DNA of 64,000 bases from Pseudomonas baetica (GTDB lineage Bacteria; Pseudomonadota; Gammaproteobacteria; Pseudomonadales; Pseudomonadaceae). Below, piece by piece: positions 56,947 to 64,000 of the stretch (position 1 is its first letter; the number at the start of each line of letters is the position of its first letter). Made by a program: the position numbers and the translations under genes. The notes beneath the pieces were generated by a model. That model did not search any database, was not told the DNA's origin, and worked only from the letters and a program-made list of their open reading frames with translations. The stretch is from the NCBI RefSeq assembly GCF_002813455.1, contig NZ_PHHE01000001.1:372001-436000 (forward strand), in the 5' to 3' direction.

Positions 56947-58773
56947 ATGCATCCCCGCGTTCTTGAGGTCACCGAACGGCTTATCGCCCGCAGCCGCGCC
57001 ACGCGTCAGGCTTACCTTGCACTGATTCGCGGCGCCGCCACTGACGGCCCGATGCGCGGCAAGCTGCAATGCGCCAACTTCGCCCATGGCGTGGCCGGGT
57101 GTGGCAGCGAAGACAAGCACAGCCTGCGGATGATGAACTCGGCGAACATCGCCATTGTTTCTTCCTATAACGACATGCTCTCGGCGCATCAGCCGTACGA
57201 AGTCTTTCCTGAACAAATCAAGAACGCCCTGCGCGAAATCGGTTCGGTCGGCCAATTCGCCGGCGGTACACCGGCGATGTGCGACGGCGTGACCCAGGGC
57301 GAGCCGGGCATGGAACTGAGCCTGCCGAGCCGCGAAGTCATCGCCATGTCCACGGCAGTGGCGCTGTCGCACAACATGTTCGATGGCGCGCTGATGCTCG
57401 GCATCTGCGACAAGATCGTGCCGGGCCTGATGATGGGCTCGCTGCGTTTCGGTCATCTGCCGACGATTTTCGTCCCGGGCGGGCCGATGGTTTCGGGGAT
57501 TTCCAACAAGGAAAAAGCCGACGTGCGGCAGAAGTACGCTGAAGGCAAGGCGACCCGCGAAGAGCTGCTGGAATCGGAGATGAAGTCCTACCATAGCCCG
57601 GGCACCTGCACCTTCTACGGCACCGCCAACACCAACCAGTTGCTGATGGAAGTCATGGGCCTGCACTTGCCGGGCGCGTCTTTCGTCAACCCGAACACGC
57701 CGCTGCGTGATGCCCTGACCCGCGAAGCCGCGCATCAGGTCACGCGCCTGACCAAACAGAATGGCAACTTCATGCCGATCGGCGAAATCGTCGACGAGAA
57801 GTCGCTGGTCAACTCGATCGTCGCGTTGCACGCCACCGGCGGTTCGACCAACCACACCCTGCACATGCCGGCCATCGCCATGGCGGCGGGCATTCAACTG
57901 ACCTGGCAGGACATGGCCGACCTCTCCGAAGTCGTGCCGACCCTGAGTCACGTCTACCCGAACGGCAAAGCCGACATCAACCACTTCCAGGCCGCTGGCG
58001 GCATGTCCTTCCTGATCCGCGAACTGCTCGCTGCGGGCTTGCTGCACGAAGACGTCAACACCGTGCTTGGCCACGGCTTGAGCAAATACACCAAAGAGCC
58101 GTTCCTCGATAACGGTCAACTGGTGTGGCGCGAAGGCCCGGTCGACAGCCTCGACGAAAACATCCTGCGTCCAGTCGCCCGCGCGTTCTCGGCGGAGGGC
58201 GGTCTGCGCGTAATGGAAGGCAACCTTGGTCGCGGCGTGATGAAAGTCTCGGCCGTGGCCCTGGAAAACCAGATCGTCGAAGCACCGGCCATGGTGTTCC
58301 AGGATCAGCAGGATCTGGCCGATGCGTTCAAGGCCGGTTTGCTGGAGAAGGATTTTGTCGCGGTGATGCGCTTCCAGGGCCCGCGCTCCAACGGCATGCC
58401 CGAGCTGCACAAGATGACGCCGTTCCTCGGCGTGCTGCAGGATCGCGGCTTCAAAGTTGCGCTGGTCACCGACGGGCGTATGTCCGGCGCCTCGGGGAAA
58501 ATCCCGGCGGCGATCCACGTCAGTCCTGAAGCTTATGTCGGCGGCGCTTTGGCGCGCGTGCAAGAGGGCGATATCATCCGCGTCGATGGCGTCAAAGGTA
58601 CTTTGGAACTCAAAGTGGACGCCGAAGAATTTGCCGCACGCGAACCTGCCAAAGGCCTGTTGGGCAACAACATCGGCAGCGGTCGCGAACTGTTCGGCTT
58701 CATGCGTTTGGCCTTCAGCTCGGCGGAGCAGGGGGCCAGCGCCTTCACTTCTGCCCTGGAGACGCTTAATTGA
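56947..58773 (+). CDS. edd: 6-phosphogluconate dehydratase
   Basis: First dedicated enzyme of the Entner-Doudoroff pathway, converting 6-phosphogluconate to KDPG. 608 residues of the IlvD/Edd family with iron-sulfur cysteines in [20 protein letters not shown] and [37 protein letters not shown] and [23 protein letters not shown] are also present. It overlaps glk by 4 nt. Confidence 0.98.
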   Translation: MHPRVLEVTERLIARSRATRQAYLALIRGAATDGPMRGKLQCANFAHGVAGCGSEDKHSLRMMNSANIAIVSSYNDMLSAHQPYEVFPEQIKNALREIGSVGQFAGGTPAMCDGVTQGEPGMELSLPSREVIAMSTAVALSHNMFDGALMLGICDKIVPGLMMGSLRFGHLPTIFVPGGPMVSGISNKEKADVRQKYAEGKATREELLESEMKSYHSPGTCTFYGTANTNQLLMEVMGLHLPGASFVNPNTPLRDALTREAAHQVTRLTKQNGNFMPIGEIVDEKSLVNSIVALHATGGSTNHTLHMPAIAMAAGIQLTWQDMADLSEVVPTLSHVYPNGKADINHFQAAGGMSFLIRELLAAGLLHEDVNTVLGHGLSKYTKEPFLDNGQLVWREGPVDSLDENILRPVARAFSAEGGLRVMEGNLGRGVMKVSAVALENQIVEAPAMVFQDQQDLADAFKAGLLEKDFVAVMRFQGPRSNGMPELHKMTPFLGVLQDRGFKVALVTDGRMSGASGKIPAAIHVSPEAYVGGALARVQEGDIIRVDGVKGTLELKVDAEEFAAREPAKGLLGNNIGSGRELFGFMRLAFSSAEQGASAFTSALETLN

Positions 58774-59729
58774 AACTGGCTTTGGTCGGTGACATCGGAG
58801 GCACCAACGCGCGGTTTGCGTTGTGGAAAAATCAGCAGCTCGAATCGATTCAAGTGCTGGCCACGGCCGACCACGCCAGCCCGGAGGAGGCGATCAGCCT
58901 CTACCTGAGCGGGCTGGGTCTGGCGCCAGGTTCGATCGGTTCGGTGTGCCTGTCGGTGGCAGGTCCCGTCAGCGGTGATGAGTTCAAGTTCACCAACAAC
59001 CATTGGCGTTTGAGCCGCACGGCGTTTTGCAAAACCTTGCAGGTCGAACGGTTGTTGCTGGTCAACGACTTCTCGGCGATGGCGCTGGGCATGACCCGTT
59101 TGCAGCCCGACGAATTCCGCGTGGTCTGCGCAGGCACGCCGGAGCCGTTGCGGCCGGCGGTGGTGATCGGCCCGGGCACTGGCCTCGGCGTCGGCACCCT
59201 GCTCGATCTCGGTGAAGGTCGTTTTGCTGCTTTGCCGGGCGAGGGCGGTCACGTCGATCTGCCGTTGAGCAGTCCGCGTGAAACCCAGCTGTGGCAGCAC
59301 ATCCATAACGAGATCGGCCATGTCAGCGCGGAAACTGCGTTGAGCGGTGGTGGTTTGCCACGGGTTTACCGGGCGATCTGCGCAGTGGACGGGCATGAGC
59401 CGACACTCGATACGCCGGAAGCGATTACGGCGGCAGGCCTTGCGGGTGATCCGATAGCATTGGAAGTGCTGGAACAGTTCTGCTGCTGGCTGGGGCGTGT
59501 CGCGGGCAACAACGTGCTGACCACTGGCGGTCGGGGTGGGGTGTACATCGTCGGTGGCGTGATTCCACGCTTTGCCGATTTCTTCGTCGAAAGCGGTTTT
59601 GCCCACAGCTTCGCCGACAAGGGCTGCATGAGCGATTACTTCAAGGGGATTCCGGTGTGGCTGGTGACGGCGCCGTATTCCGGCCTGGTGGGCGCGGGTG
59701 TGGCCCTGGATCAATCAATCCCGACCTGA
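58770..59729 (+). CDS. glk: Glucokinase
   Basis: ATP-dependent phosphorylation of glucose in the cytoplasm. 319 residues from a TTG start that overlaps the edd stop codon. ATP-binding [31 protein letters not shown] and [14 protein letters not shown] are intact, followed by [14 protein letters not shown]. Confidence 0.96.
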   Translation: MKLALVGDIGGTNARFALWKNQQLESIQVLATADHASPEEAISLYLSGLGLAPGSIGSVCLSVAGPVSGDEFKFTNNHWRLSRTAFCKTLQVERLLLVNDFSAMALGMTRLQPDEFRVVCAGTPEPLRPAVVIGPGTGLGVGTLLDLGEGRFAALPGEGGHVDLPLSSPRETQLWQHIHNEIGHVSAETALSGGGLPRVYRAICAVDGHEPTLDTPEAITAAGLAGDPIALEVLEQFCCWLGRVAGNNVLTTGGRGGVYIVGGVIPRFADFFVESGFAHSFADKGCMSDYFKGIPVWLVTAPYSGLVGAGVALDQSIPT

Positions 59730-59743
59730 AATACGGTAAAAAT

Positions 59744-59831
59744 TGTGGGAGCGGGCTTGCTCGCGAAAGAGGTGTATCAGAGACATCAAGGTGACTGACA
59801 CACCGCTTTCGCGAGCAAGCCCGCTCCCACA
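59744..59831. repeat. REP doublet (REPIN), GCGGGCTTGC variant
   Basis: Inverted pair between glk and gltR. Confidence 0.9.
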
Positions 59832-59907
59832 GTGGTTCTGTGGTGTTTGTAAGTTCGATGCTTAAGGCATAATCCGCCCCAATTCCAACAACAAGGATGC
59901 CTTCGAA

Positions 59908-60639
59908 GTGAGCTCAGTCAACAAGTCGATATTGTTGGTCGATGACGACCAGGAAATACGCGAGTTGCTGGAAACCTACCTGACCCGCGCCGGGTTTCAG
60001 GTGCGGGCCACAGCCGATGGCGCCAGTTTCCGTCAGGCACTCAACGAGGCGCCGAGCGATCTGGTGATCCTCGATGTCATGCTCCCCGACGAAGACGGCT
60101 TCAGCCTCTGCCGTTGGGTGCGCCAGCATCCGCGTCAGGCGCAGGTGCCGATCATCATGCTCACCGCCAGTTCTGACGAAGCTGACCGCGTGATTGGTCT
60201 GGAACTCGGCGCCGACGACTACCTCGGCAAACCTTTCAGCCCTCGTGAACTGCAAGCCCGGATCAAGGCCCTGCTGCGCCGCGCGCAATTCGGTCAGGAA
60301 CGCAGCGGCAGCGAAGTGCTGGCCTTCGACGATTGGCGGCTGGACATGGTCAGCCATCGCCTGTTCCACACTGACGGTGAAGAAGTGATTCTCTCCGGCG
60401 CCGATTTCGCCCTGCTAAAACTGTTCCTCGACCACCCGCAGGAAATCCTCGACCGCGACACCATCGGCAACGCCACCCGTGGCCGCGATCTGATGCCGCT
60501 CGATCGGATCGTCGACATGGCCGTCAGCCGCTTGCGCCAACGCCTGCGTGACACGGAAAAACCGCCTCGGCTGATCCGCACCGTGCGCGGCAGCGGCTAC
60601 CAACTGGCAGCCAACGTGGTTGCCGGCAATGGTCACTGA
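59908..60639 (+). CDS. gltR: Response regulator GltR, OmpR family
   Basis: A 243-residue DNA-binding response regulator from a GTG start. The receiver domain has D56 as phosphorylation site (VILDVMLPDEDGFSL) with the acidic VDDDQE pocket and LGKPFSPRELQARIK. The C-terminal winged helix ends in LRDTEKPPRLIRTVRGSGYQL. In P. aeruginosa GltR controls glucose transport and catabolic genes including the gts transporter. Overlaps gtrS. Confidence 0.93.
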   Translation: MSSVNKSILLVDDDQEIRELLETYLTRAGFQVRATADGASFRQALNEAPSDLVILDVMLPDEDGFSLCRWVRQHPRQAQVPIIMLTASSDEADRVIGLELGADDYLGKPFSPRELQARIKALLRRAQFGQERSGSEVLAFDDWRLDMVSHRLFHTDGEEVILSGADFALLKLFLDHPQEILDRDTIGNATRGRDLMPLDRIVDMAVSRLRQRLRDTEKPPRLIRTVRGSGYQLAANVVAGNGH

Positions 60640-62098
60640 GTCGCTGCGCAAACTCGCCGCCAGGGTGCCGGTGCCACGCTCACTGCTTGGGCGAATGTTG
60701 CTGCTGACCTTGCTGGCGGTGTTGTTCGCGCAAACCTTGTCGAGCGTGATCTGGGTTTCGCAACTACGCGCCACCCAACTCGAAGGGCTGGTCACCAGCG
60801 CTCGCAGCCTTGCCCATTCGATGACCGCCAGCGTCAGTTACTTCCGTTCCCTGCCGGTGGCCTATCGGCCGCTTGTGCTTGATCAATTGCGCAGCATGGG
60901 CGGCACGCGGTTTGTCGTAACACTCAACGACAAACCTTTGGGCATGGACGTTTTGCCGGTCACACCGCGCAAAGCGGCAGTGATGAAAGCGGTCGACGAA
61001 GTGCTGCGTCAATCGCTCGGCCATGACACCGACATCTCGGTGACCTTCGTCAGCCCCGAGGATCTGCGCATCTTCAATGCCGGGCTGAAACTCGATGAGC
61101 TGCCGCGTTCCTGGGCGCATTACGCGTTGACCCTGGAGCCGGTGAATCCACCGGTGCTGGTCACGCAGATTCAGATGGCGCCGGGCGAATGGCTGTACAT
61201 CGCCTCGCTGTTGCCCGAGCCCTACACCAGCCTTGAAGAGCAAGGCCTGCCTTCGCAGCAGGTGTGGTTTATCGTGCTCACCAGCGGCTTTTTGCTGTTG
61301 TTCATCGGTTTGCTGGTGCACTGGCAGAGCCGGCCGCTCAAGCGTCTGGCCCGCGCGGCGCGGGACCTGTCGCTGGGCGCCGACGTCGAACCGGTGGCCG
61401 AGGGCGGCGGCAGTGAAGTGGTCGAAGTGGGGCGTGCGTTCAACACCATGCGCGAGCGTATCAGCCGTTACCTGACCGAGCGCAGCCAGTTGTTCAGTGC
61501 GATTTCCCACGACTTGCGCACGCCGATCACCCGCCTGCGTCTGCGCGTCGAACTGCTGGAAGACGAACAACTGCAAACCAAATTCGGCCGCGATCTGGAT
61601 GAGCTGGAACTGCTGGTCAAAGGCGCGCTGCAATGCGTGAAGGACACCGATATTCACGAGAACATCGAACCGGTGGATCTCAACCATGTGCTCGATTGTC
61701 TGGTGGAGCCATACCTGGCGCCCAACGGCAATGGCCGCGTGACCCAGCATGGCCGGGCGCTGGCAGCGTATCCGGGCAAGCCTCTGGCGTTGAAACGCTG
61801 CATCGGCAACCTGATCGACAACGCCTTGAAGTACGGGCAGAACGCGCATTTGCATATCGATGACGATGAAAGTGCGTTTGTCCTGCACGTCGACGATGAA
61901 GGCCCGGGCGTGCCGGAGCAGCGGCTGGAGCAGGTGTTTGAGCCGCACTTCAGGTTGGCGGGGCAGCAGCAGGGGTATGGGCTTGGCCTCGGGATTGCGC
62001 GCAACATTGCCCATAGCCATGGTGGTGAGGTGACGTTGCAGAATTTGCGCGAGGGTGGGTTGCGGGTGACGTTGCAACTGCCGCGCAGTGTTGACTAG
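60629..62098 (+). CDS. gtrS: Sensor histidine kinase GtrS
   Basis: Partner of GltR. 489 residues: membrane helix (LLGRMLLLTLLAVLFAQTLSS), periplasmic sensor region (~190 residues), second helix (QVWFIVLTSGFLLLFIGLLVHW), HAMP (RPLKRLARAARDLSLGADVE), phospho-acceptor H in FSAISHDLRTPITRLRLR, and an ATPase domain with N-box LIDNALKYG, G1 DEGPGVPEQ and G2 GLGLGIARN. In P. aeruginosa it senses 2-ketogluconate and 6-phosphogluconate. Starts 11 nt before the gltR stop. Confidence 0.93.
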   Translation: MVTESLRKLAARVPVPRSLLGRMLLLTLLAVLFAQTLSSVIWVSQLRATQLEGLVTSARSLAHSMTASVSYFRSLPVAYRPLVLDQLRSMGGTRFVVTLNDKPLGMDVLPVTPRKAAVMKAVDEVLRQSLGHDTDISVTFVSPEDLRIFNAGLKLDELPRSWAHYALTLEPVNPPVLVTQIQMAPGEWLYIASLLPEPYTSLEEQGLPSQQVWFIVLTSGFLLLFIGLLVHWQSRPLKRLARAARDLSLGADVEPVAEGGGSEVVEVGRAFNTMRERISRYLTERSQLFSAISHDLRTPITRLRLRVELLEDEQLQTKFGRDLDELELLVKGALQCVKDTDIHENIEPVDLNHVLDCLVEPYLAPNGNGRVTQHGRALAAYPGKPLALKRCIGNLIDNALKYGQNAHLHIDDDESAFVLHVDDEGPGVPEQRLEQVFEPHFRLAGQQQGYGLGLGIARNIAHSHGGEVTLQNLREGGLRVTLQLPRSVD

Positions 62099-62116
62099 TC
62101 AGACCGCGTTAACGTT

Positions 62117-62201
62117 CTTCGCGAGCAGTCTCGCTCCCACATTCGACCGTGTTCCAACTGAAGGAATGCGGTCGAATGTGGGAGCGGGCTTGCTCGCGAA
62201 G
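62117..62201. repeat. REP doublet, reversed orientation
   Basis: The halves are in the order CTTCGCGAGCAGTCTCGCTC ... GTGGGAGCGGGCTTGCTCGC, inside-out relative to the other doublets; the same order bounds the 59-bp array. The centre ATTCGACCGTGTTCC is similar to the array spacer. Confidence 0.85.
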
Positions 62202-62321
62202 GCGTCGGCACATTCAACACAAATGTCACAGATCGGTGACAAAACCCGTCCCCTTCGTTACAAGCCCACCCCGGCCCGTTGTTTAGACTCCCCGCAGTCA
62301 TAACAACAAAAAAGGCCACCC

Positions 62322-63581
62322 ATGGATCTCTTCCACCCAGGCTTCAGCAGTTGGCTGAATGCCCCTGCCCACCAGCAATGGCTCGCCGCCGAAGGCGTGC
62401 GCCTGCTGGATTTCGCCAAGGCTGCAAAGCTGCCCGAAGGCTTTGGCAACCTCGACGAACGCGGCCAGTTGCCGGCGCACGCGCAGGCCGAAACCATGAA
62501 CACCGCGCGCATGACGCACAGTTTCGCCATGGCCCACATTCAGGGCCTGCCGGGTTTTGCCGAGCTGGTCGATCACGGCATCGCAGCCCTGCGCGGGCCG
62601 TTGCGTGATGCCCTGCACGGTGGCTGGTTTGCAGTGGCTGAACACCGCGATGGCAACACCGGCAAGAACGCCTACCTGCACGCGTTCGTTGCACTGGCGG
62701 CGAGTTCCGCCGTGGTCGCACAACGTCCCGGCGCCCAGGCTTTGCTGGATGACGCCATCGACATCATCGACACGTATTTCTGGAGCGAAGAAGAGGGCGC
62801 CATGCGCGAATTCTTCAACCGCGACTGGAGCGAAGAAGAAGCCTATCGCGGTGCCAACAGCAACATGCACGCCACCGAAGCGTTTCTCGCCCTGGCCGAT
62901 GTCACCGAAGATCCGCGTTGGCTGATACGTGCGCAACGCATTGTCGAGCGTGTGATCCACGGTCACGCCGCCGCCAACGGTTACATGGTCATCGAACACT
63001 TCGACCGAAACTGGCAGCCGCTGTGCGAGTACAACCAGGACAATCCGGCCGACGGTTTCCGCCCTTACGGCACCACGCCGGGCCATGGTTTTGAGTGGGC
63101 GCGGCTGTTGCTGCACCTTGAAGCCGCGCGGGTTCAGGCAGGCATGCTGACGCCAGGCTGGCTAGCCACCGACGCGCAAAAACTGTTCGAACACAATTGC
63201 CGTCACGGCTGGAACGTCGATGGTGCACCGGGCATCGTCTACACCCTCGACTGGAACAACCAAGCCGTGGTCCGCCATCGCCTGCACTGGACGCACGCCG
63301 AGGCCAGCGCCGCGGCCAGCGCTTTGCTCAAGCGCACCGGCGATGAGCAATACGAAACCTGGTACCGACTGTTCTGGGATTTTTGCGAAGTGAATTTCAT
63401 CGACCGCTGCGACGGCAGCTGGCATCACGAACTCAATCCGCAAAACACTCCAAGTGCCGATATCTGGCCGGGCAAACCCGATCTGTATCACGCCTGGCAA
63501 GCGGTGCTGATTCCGCGCCTACCCTTGGCGCCGAGCATGGCCACTGCGCTGGCACAGTTGTCCCAGAGCATTCCTGTGTAA
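62322..63581 (+). CDS. AGE-family sugar epimerase/isomerase (mannose isomerase-like)
   Basis: A 419-residue (alpha/alpha)6-barrel protein of the N-acylglucosamine 2-epimerase / YihS / mannose isomerase group. AETMNTARMTHSFAMAHIQGLPG, EEEAYRGANSNMHATEAFLALAD, YGTTPGHGFEWARLLLHLE and RHRLHWTHAEASAAA carry the usual active-site arginine, glutamate and histidines. Placed before the glucose ABC transporter, it probably interconverts mannose or fructose with glucose for entry to the pathway; the substrate is inferred. Confidence 0.88.
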   Translation: MDLFHPGFSSWLNAPAHQQWLAAEGVRLLDFAKAAKLPEGFGNLDERGQLPAHAQAETMNTARMTHSFAMAHIQGLPGFAELVDHGIAALRGPLRDALHGGWFAVAEHRDGNTGKNAYLHAFVALAASSAVVAQRPGAQALLDDAIDIIDTYFWSEEEGAMREFFNRDWSEEEAYRGANSNMHATEAFLALADVTEDPRWLIRAQRIVERVIHGHAAANGYMVIEHFDRNWQPLCEYNQDNPADGFRPYGTTPGHGFEWARLLLHLEAARVQAGMLTPGWLATDAQKLFEHNCRHGWNVDGAPGIVYTLDWNNQAVVRHRLHWTHAEASAAASALLKRTGDEQYETWYRLFWDFCEVNFIDRCDGSWHHELNPQNTPSADIWPGKPDLYHAWQAVLIPRLPLAPSMATALAQLSQSIPV

Positions 63582-63700
63582 CCATGTGGTGACATTCGCG
63601 CGTCCCTTCGTTACCTGCGAGGGGAATCGCCCTGTTTAAACTCCTGTGCAGCGCAAGCACCAGACTTGCAACGCATAACAACAAGAAAGGTACATCTCAG

Positions 63701-64000
63701 ATGAATGCGATTTCTCGCCTCGCTACTGTCATTTCTGTCGCCTCCCTGTTCCCGCTCGCAATTCTGCCTCTCAGTGTTTCCGCTGCCGAATCCAAAGGTT
63801 CGGTGGAAGTCGTGCACTGGTGGACCTCCGGTGGCGAAAAAGCTGCCGTTGATGTGCTCAAGGCCCAAGTCGAAAAAGACGGTTTCACCTGGAAAGACGG
63901 CGCAGTCGCCGGTGGTGGCGGTGCGACTGCCATGACCGTGCTGAAAAGCCGTGCAGTTGCCGGCAACCCGCCAGGCGTTGCCCAGATTAAAGGCCCGGAC
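63701..64000 (+). CDS. gtsA: Glucose/sugar ABC transporter substrate-binding protein, N-terminal part
   Basis: Cut by the right window edge; the first 100 codons are visible. A signal peptide ([20 protein letters not shown] ... VSAAES) precedes [20 protein letters not shown] and [30 protein letters not shown], the start of a CUT1-type sugar-binding protein. The position after gltR-gtrS matches P. aeruginosa PA3190 (gtsA), the periplasmic glucose-binding component. The rest of the operon lies outside the window. Confidence 0.9.
   Translation, partial: MNAISRLATVISVASLFPLAILPLSVSAAESKGSVEVVHWWTSGGEKAAVDVLKAQVEKDGFTWKDGAVAGGGGATAMTVLKSRAVAGNPPGVAQIKGPD

Overview
This window is chromosomal DNA from a fluorescent Pseudomonas (P. 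fluorescens-type lineage). The gene content and order say so: aspS-yebC-ruvCAB-tol/pal-queE-queC-tRNA-Lys-nadA, an OprD-family porin, the arc (arginine deiminase) operon, a GcsR-type glycine cleavage regulon, and the gap/edd/glk/gltR/gtrS glucose locus. Twelve short inverted-repeat REP doublets (REPINs) with the GTGGGAGCG...CTCGCGAA core lie between genes, which is also typical of this group.

Layout. 0-18.8 kb is housekeeping: the yajQ 3' end, mscS, an OprD porin, HIT, SlyX, a membrane-tethered cold-shock protein, Dps, a ribbon-helix-helix protein, an FmdB zinc ribbon, aspS, yebC, ruvC-ruvA-ruvB, the complete tol-pal cluster (ybgC-tolQ-tolR-tolA-tolB-pal-cpoB), queE-queC and tRNA-Lys(UUU). 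19.0-27.4 kb, between that tRNA and nadA, is an accessory cassette: a LysR regulator divergent from a tightly overlapping operon. The operon encodes a YqcI/YcgG (FPC/CPF-motif) protein, a frameshifted LysE exporter, a double-domain haem-oxygenase-like di-iron protein, an intact LysE exporter, a NodU/CmcH-type carbamoyltransferase, an SGNH-fold protein and a 26-residue basic peptide. An imperfect ~65-bp direct repeat, including a terminator hairpin, lies just after the tRNA and again just after the last gene of the cassette. I regard this cassette as the best candidate for an undescribed biosynthetic system.

27.7-38 kb holds nadA, an RDD membrane protein, a CspA-type protein and the glycine/serine catabolic operon gcvH-gcvP-sdaA-gcvT. 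That operon has a sigma-54 promoter and three 18-bp enhancer sites next to its regulator gcsR. 38.2-45.6 kb is the arcD-A-B-C operon, with a DUF5064 gene at its end and a second, divergent arcD paralogue. A striking 59-bp tandem array built from truncated REP palindromes follows (45.6-46.1 kb). 46.1-55.5 kb carries a class III CoA-transferase, a dCache chemoreceptor, a YbaN-type protein, and a haem-uptake/cell-surface-signalling set (ECF sigma, FecR anti-sigma, STN-containing TonB receptor, haem oxygenase) behind a Fur box. 55.7-64 kb is the Entner-Doudoroff/glucose locus: gap divergent from edd-glk with two HexR boxes between them, then the gltR-gtrS two-component system, an AGE-family sugar isomerase, and the start of a glucose ABC-transporter binding protein cut by the window end.

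All functional calls are from reading translations and motifs by eye; no database search was available.
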